This document shows, piece after piece, positions 60,150 to 64,000 of a stretch of DNA of 64,000 nt. Under the pieces are notes generated by a model. The model saw nothing but the letters and a program-made list of their open reading frames with translations, did not search any database and was not told the origin of the DNA. Origin of the DNA: Cytobacillus oceanisediminis (GTDB taxonomy: Bacteria; Bacillota; Bacilli; Bacillales; Cytobacillaceae); contig NZ_SOEE01000008.1 of NCBI RefSeq assembly GCF_004366035.1, positions 133,989 to 197,988 of the forward strand, read 5' to 3'. The translations under genes and the position numbers were made by a program. Positions within the stretch are counted from its first letter, which is position 1. Every line of letters begins with the position of its first letter.

Positions 60150-62129
60150 TCATCCTTCCGCTTTCAGCTCTAATATTAAATCACGAAGCTCGGCAGCCCT
60201 TTCGAAATTCAGGGATTTGGCCGCTTCCTTCATTTCTTTTTCCATATCGCCTATCAGCTTCTCCCGCTCTTTCTTGTTCAGCTTGCCGAGCTTTGCTGAC
60301 GGCTGGTATTCTTCTTGCTCTTCTGCCGCATGGGTTGCACGGATTGAATCGCGTATATCCTTCTGTATAGTCATTGGCGTGATGCCATGCTTCTCATTGT
60401 ACTCTTTCTGAATGGACCGGCGGCGCTTTGTTTCACTGATGGCTTTTTCCATGCTGTCTGTAATCCGGTCTGCGTACATAACGACATGGCCATTCGAATT
60501 ACGCGCTGCACGTCCAATCGTCTGGATGAGTGAACGTTCTGAACGGAGGAAACCTTCCTTATCTGCATCAAGTATGGTAACGAGAGACACTTCAGGTATA
60601 TCCAGCCCCTCTCTCAGAAGGTTGATCCCAACCAGCACATCATACTTGCCAAGACGGAGCTCGCGGATAATTTCAATCCGCTCGAGCGTTTTTACCTCCG
60701 AGTGCAGATACTGCACTTTAATGCCGATTTCTTTTAAGTAATCTGTCAAGTCCTCAGACATTTTCTTTGTTAATGTAGTAACAAGCACACGTTCATTTTT
60801 CTGAATGCGATCCTGGATTTCGCCGATGAGGTCATCAATTTGTCCTTCGATTGGACGGACATCAATAGTAGGATCAAGCAAACCGGTTGGGCGGATAATT
60901 TGCTCAATCATTTCCGGTGTATGCTCAAGCTCATAAGGACCAGGTGTTGCCGAAACAAAGACAGCCTGTTTCACATGCTTTTCGAACTCGGTAAACGTAA
61001 GCGGTCTGTTATCCATGGCTGAAGGCAAACGGAAGCCATGGTCCACAAGCACGGATTTTCTTGCCTGGTCACCATTGAACATACCGCGGATTTGCGGCAG
61101 AGTTACGTGCGACTCATCAATCACAATTAGAAAGTCTTCCGGAAAGTAATCCAGAAGGGTATACGGTGTTGAACCAGGCGGCCTTAATGTAAGGTGGCGG
61201 GAGTAGTTTTCAATGCCGGAACAAAACCCCATCTCCCTCATCATCTCAAGGTCATAGCGGGTCCGCTGCTCGAGGCGCTGGGCTTCAAGAAGCTTATCGT
61301 TTTCTCTTAATTCAGCAAGGCGCACTTCCAGTTCTTTTTCAATGTTCTGGATGGCGATCCGCATTTTTTCTTCACGCGTTACGAAGTGGGATGCCGGGAA
61401 GATCGCAACATGCTCACGTTCACCCATAATTTCTCCGGTGAGGGCATCTACTTCACGGATCCGGTCTATCTCATCCCCGAAAAACTCTACACGGATACAA
61501 TGCTCATCCCGTGATGCCGGGAAAATCTCTACTACATCCCCGCGTACACGGAAGGTACCGCGCTGGAAGTCGATATCATTGCGCTCATACTGAATGTCAA
61601 CGAGCCTGTGAAGAAGCTGGTTCCTCTCAATCTCCATGCCGGTTCTGAGGGATAGCACCATTTCACTGTATTCTTCAGGAGAACCCAAACCATATATACA
61701 AGACACACTGGCAATAATAATGACATCTTTGCGCTCAAATAATGAAGAAGTCGCCGAGTGGCGGAGCTTATCAATTTCATCATTGATGCTTGCATCTTTT
61801 TCAATAAAGGTATCTGTAGAAGGCACATACGCCTCCGGCTGATAGTAGTCATAATAGCTGACAAAATACTCAACAGCATTGTTTGGAAAAAAGTCCTTAA
61901 ATTCACTGTATAACTGCCCAGCAAGTGTCTTATTATGGGCAATGACAAGCGTCGGCTTGTTAACCTCTTGTATAACATTTGAAACCGTGAAGGTTTTTCC
62001 CGTTCCTGTTGCACCCAAAAGCGTCTGGTGCTTCTTGCCGGCATTAATTCCCTCCACAATTTTTTTGATTGCCCCAGGCTGATCGCCCTGAGGGGAATAT
62101 TTTGAAACTAATTCAAATTGATCCTTCAC
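60150..62129 (-). CDS. uvrB: excinuclease ABC subunit UvrB
   Basis: 659-residue helicase-like damage-verification subunit. Walker [12 protein letters not shown], the beta-hairpin [30 protein letters not shown] motif II, and [19 protein letters not shown] motif VI; a C-terminal UVR domain ([19 protein letters not shown]) contacts UvrC. First gene of the operon. A LexA-type box at 62289-62302 lies upstream. Confidence 0.98.
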   Translation of the reverse strand: MKDQFELVSKYSPQGDQPGAIKKIVEGINAGKKHQTLLGATGTGKTFTVSNVIQEVNKPTLVIAHNKTLAGQLYSEFKDFFPNNAVEYFVSYYDYYQPEAYVPSTDTFIEKDASINDEIDKLRHSATSSLFERKDVIIIASVSCIYGLGSPEEYSEMVLSLRTGMEIERNQLLHRLVDIQYERNDIDFQRGTFRVRGDVVEIFPASRDEHCIRVEFFGDEIDRIREVDALTGEIMGEREHVAIFPASHFVTREEKMRIAIQNIEKELEVRLAELRENDKLLEAQRLEQRTRYDLEMMREMGFCSGIENYSRHLTLRPPGSTPYTLLDYFPEDFLIVIDESHVTLPQIRGMFNGDQARKSVLVDHGFRLPSAMDNRPLTFTEFEKHVKQAVFVSATPGPYELEHTPEMIEQIIRPTGLLDPTIDVRPIEGQIDDLIGEIQDRIQKNERVLVTTLTKKMSEDLTDYLKEIGIKVQYLHSEVKTLERIEIIRELRLGKYDVLVGINLLREGLDIPEVSLVTILDADKEGFLRSERSLIQTIGRAARNSNGHVVMYADRITDSMEKAISETKRRRSIQKEYNEKHGITPMTIQKDIRDSIRATHAAEEQEEYQPSAKLGKLNKKEREKLIGDMEKEMKEAAKSLNFERAAELRDLILELKAEG

Positions 62130-62250
62130 CTATAAGCCTCCCGTTCAAATTACTTTTATCTATATATTAATCACAAACCAGCATTGAAAGAATTTAAGAT
62201 CCGGGATGCATGGCTGATTTGTCAGTTTTTTACTCAAAACTCATATCATC

Positions 62251-62302
62251 ATTCTACCACAAAGAGCCTAAAACAAACCAACAATATGCGAACGGATATT
62301 CG
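62251..62302 (-). promoter_or_regulatory. uvrBA promoter region with LexA (SOS) box
   Basis: CGAACGGATATTCG (62289-62302) fits the Bacillus LexA site CGAACnnnnGTTYG with one mismatch. A -10 candidate TAGAAT lies at 62256-62251 on the minus strand; the -35 is weak. Leader to uvrB is about 115 nt. Confidence 0.6.
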
Positions 62303-62371
62303 TTTTTTTAATTTGCCGAGAAAATATTGCTTGGGAAATATGCCGAATTTTTGAGGGAGATGTCGAAGCAA

Positions 62372-62422
62372 GGTTAATCAATCGTTTGATTAACCCCCTG
62401 AAATTAAATCAATCGTTTGATT
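62372..62422. promoter_or_regulatory. tandem palindromes, operator candidates
   Basis: Two copies of AATCAATCGTTTGATT, at 62376-62391 (within the longer inverted repeat GGTTAATCAA / TTGATTAACC) and 62407-62422. Their starts are 31 bp apart, three helical turns. The 393-base gap between uvrB and csbA holds these, the LexA box and the csbA terminator. Confidence 0.6.
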
Positions 62423-62478
62423 GATATTGATTAATAGCTGATTTTACGCAGGCATTAATGCAGCTGAAATTACATTAA

Positions 62479-62513
62479 GCAAAAAACCTGTCGATGCGTT
62501 TATTCGACAGGTT
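62479..62513 (-). terminator. csbA terminator
   Basis: Minus strand stem AACCTGTCGA / TCGACAGGTT followed by TTTTGC. Confidence 0.9.
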
Positions 62514-62522
62514 CCGCAAAAA

Positions 62523-62759
62523 TTATTCCGCACTTGGCTTTGTTTTGGGCTTCAGTTTTTGAGCGTACCAAAACCCGACAGTCAATGAAAGTGCGTCTAT
62601 AACAATCAAGGCAAAAGAATTTGTATACCCTTTATAGACAGAAGCCGCAATCAGTCCCACCGTCAATACAAGCCCAATCACACGATTATAGCTTACTCTC
62701 GTAAAGAGCAATACCAGCAGGCCAGGCAGCAGCAGAGCTGACAAGTACTTTAATGCCAA
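62523..62759 (-). CDS. csbA: CsbA-family small membrane protein
   Basis: 78 residues with three hydrophobic stretches: LSALLLPGLLVLLFTRVSYN, VIGLVLTVGLIAASVYKGYTN and FALIVIDALSLTVGFWYAQ, matching B. subtilis CsbA in size, sequence and position next to uvrB. In B. subtilis it belongs to the sigma-B general stress regulon; function unknown. I chose the TTG at 62759 because AGAAGGTG precedes it; a GTG nine codons earlier is possible. Confidence 0.8.
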   Translation of the reverse strand: MALKYLSALLLPGLLVLLFTRVSYNRVIGLVLTVGLIAASVYKGYTNSFALIVIDALSLTVGFWYAQKLKPKTKPSAE

Positions 62760-62870
62760 CCAAAACACCTTCTTTTGTTTATTCACAAAAATTTAAGGTT
62801 TCTATCATTAGAATAGCTTTTCATAAGCAGATGTACAAGTTTTTTCAGGGTTATTCCCTCTGTTCTTTCA

Positions 62871-62877
62871 CATAATA
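62871..62877 (+). promoter_or_regulatory. possible forespore (sigma-G) -10 element
   Basis: CATAATA 32 bases before the SASP start resembles the sigma-G -10 CATACTA; the upstream half (around GTTAT, 62850) is a weak match. Confidence 0.35.
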
Positions 62878-62908
62878 AGAAAAAGTACTTATTATGGAGG
62901 AATGCATC

Positions 62909-63184
62909 ATGGCAAGAAGAAAAAAACGCCCGCTTGTGCCGGATTCAAGAGCGGCATTAGACCAGCTGAAAAATCAGGTAATGGCAAACCAGGGATACCA
63001 TGTTGACAGTGAAAATCCAGATGGCGTGAAATATGAAATTGCCGAGGAGGCCGGTGTGCCATTGAAGCCGGGCTATAACGGCCGTCTTACATCCAAACAG
63101 GCAGGAACAGTTGGCGGGAAGATTGGCGGAAGTATGGTGAAGGAGCTTATTCGAATGGCACAGGAACGGATGAAGGAACAGTAG
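62909..63184 (+). CDS. alpha/beta-type small acid-soluble spore protein
   Basis: 91 residues. The C-terminal 50 (KYEIAEEAGVPLKPGYNGRLTSKQAGTVGGKIGGSMVKELIRMAQ) is the DNA-coating SASP domain with the germination-protease site region EIAEE and the second helix after TVGG. These proteins saturate spore DNA and protect it from UV and heat, then serve as amino-acid store. Unusual is the basic N terminus ARRKKRPLVPDSR and total length, longer than the common 65-75. GGAGGAATGCATC fixes the start. Confidence 0.9.
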   Translation: MARRKKRPLVPDSRAALDQLKNQVMANQGYHVDSENPDGVKYEIAEEAGVPLKPGYNGRLTSKQAGTVGGKIGGSMVKELIRMAQERMKEQ

Positions 63185-63302
63185 GAAATCGCGAACTTTT
63201 GGAAAAGCATTATGAAATTGAGGCAATTAATTGGAGGAGAAGAATCAGCATTTTGGGGCCGAACAACACTCCAATTTGAGGAAATGACTCACTAAAATAA
63301 GG

Positions 63303-63331
63303 AAAAGCTATCCCGCAAAAGGATAGCTTTT
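63303..63331. terminator. bidirectional terminator, SASP / amidohydrolase
   Basis: AAAAGCTATCC / GGATAGCTTTT with loop CGCAAAA and T-rich flanks. Confidence 0.9.
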
Positions 63332-63335
63332 ATTC

Positions 63336-64000
63336 TTATTCAGCAGCCTTCCGCTCTAGAAATTCCTGTTTAACGGATTTTAGCAGCTCTGGGTCCGTTA
63401 CCAGCTGGAAGGCAGTGAGTGCGAGCCCTTTTGCCCCGGTTATCAGTGCTTCGTCTCCTTTTACAGATGCTGCAGCCTCACGAAACGGAACGGTATGGGC
63501 AACAAGATCATCAGCACCAATTTTAATATAAGGATGAATGGTTGGCACCACCTGGCTGATGTTGCCTGCATCCGTCGAGCCGATTCCATCTCTGTCCCCT
63601 TCCACGACCGTTTCTCCCAGGTCTTCAATCACTTCTTTAAACACTTGGTCATATGTCTTGTTTAACAGCAGGTTATCAACTTCATTTTGAAAAGCAATGA
63701 CATTGAGCTTTGCTCCTGTTGCCAATGCGGCGCCTTCGGCGACAGCTTTAACCTTCCGTGTTACCTCATTAAGACTGGTTCTGGTTGAAGCACGGATGAA
63801 GAATCTGGCTTTTGCATACTCAGGGATAATATTTGGAGCATCCCCGCCATGAGTAATAATGCCATGGATTCGCACATCATCCTTTAATTGCTGACGAAGA
63901 GCATTAATTCCGTTAAACAGCTGAATAACTGCATCAAGGGCATTGATTCCTTCCTCCGGTGAAGCCGCCGCATGGGCAGGCTTGCCGATAAACTCGAAGT
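63336..64000 (-). CDS. M20-family amidohydrolase, C-terminal part (cut by window edge)
   Basis: The minus-strand frame is open to the window end, so at least 221 residues of the C-terminal part are seen. FIGKPAHAAASPEEGINALDAVIQLFNGI is the dimerisation domain start of M20 peptidases, DGIGSTDAGNISQVVPTIHPYIKIG holds metal and substrate residues, and HTVPFREAAASVKGDEAL the last ligand region. AbgB-like or N-acyl amino-acid hydrolases are closest in appearance; the exact substrate is unknown. The 5' end lies outside. Confidence 0.88.
   Translation of the reverse strand, partial: FEFIGKPAHAAASPEEGINALDAVIQLFNGINALRQQLKDDVRIHGIITHGGDAPNIIPEYAKARFFIRASTRTSLNEVTRKVKAVAEGAALATGAKLNVIAFQNEVDNLLLNKTYDQVFKEVIEDLGETVVEGDRDGIGSTDAGNISQVVPTIHPYIKIGADDLVAHTVPFREAAASVKGDEALITGAKGLALTAFQLVTDPELLKSVKQEFLERKAAE

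Overview
The window is a chromosomal segment of an endospore-forming member of the Bacillaceae. Much of the gene order is that of the Bacillus subtilis yva-yvc-yvo-yvl region: ssrA-smpB-rnr-est-secG, eno-gpmI-tpiA-pgk-gapA-cggR, rpoN, clpP, crh-whiA-yvcK-rapZ-nudix-trxB, the his operon, yvoF-ppaX-yvoD-lgt-hprK, nagA-nagB-nagR, yvlABCD and uvrA-uvrB-csbA. A spore SASP gene, Crh, HprK, CtsR-, CggR- and NagR-type operators and a sigma-W promoter all fit this group. An exact genus cannot be fixed from the sequence alone; the intergenic repeats resemble those of the Cytobacillus/Mesobacillus type of genome (inference).

Layout. 1-5135: a cut TetR gene, tmRNA with its partner SmpB, RNase R, a carboxylesterase and SecG, all on the minus strand. 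5283-6209: a frameshifted NERD-domain pseudogene, followed by a 21-bp phased repeat. 6364-13597: the lower glycolytic operon with its repressor CggR, a full CggR operator and a promoter embedded in the terminator of the upstream unit. 13733-23452: glutaredoxin, sigma-54, tRNA-Arg(CCG), ClpP under CtsR, Crh and the whiA/yvcK/rapZ cluster, thioredoxin reductase and a TPR protein.

23939-34899 is an accessory block inserted between the yvcD-like gene and the his operon. It encodes a transporter, an aldehyde dehydrogenase, a DHDPS-type deaminase, a proline-racemase-type epimerase, a second racemase-like protein that lacks both catalytic cysteines, a D-amino-acid dehydrogenase split over two divergent operons, and a sigma-54 enhancer-binding activator. 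Both operons carry a textbook -24/-12 promoter. Together they most likely convert trans-4-hydroxy-L-proline to 2-oxoglutarate.

34946-41427 is the complete histidine operon; 41720-45986 holds yvoF, ppaX, yvoD, lgt and hprK. 46345-53439 is a peptidoglycan-recycling cluster (murP, mupG, murQ, nagA, nagB, nagR, an amidase) with two NagR-type operators and a perfect cre site. 53479-55734 is the yvlABCD envelope-stress set behind a sigma-W promoter, interrupted by a repeat element. 55938-62759 holds a coiled-coil hypothetical, an SGNH hydrolase, uvrA, uvrB and csbA; 62909-64000 a SASP gene and the 3' part of an M20 amidohydrolase.

The most interesting signals outside ordinary genes are: the double-Cys-lacking racemase paralogue; a dispersed 16-20 bp palindrome (core AATCAAnCGTTTGATT) at four intergenic sites, one of them over the est promoter; a ~180-bp structured repeat present twice with a 65-base core and a compensatory change; and two sets of 20-21 bp helically phased short repeats.
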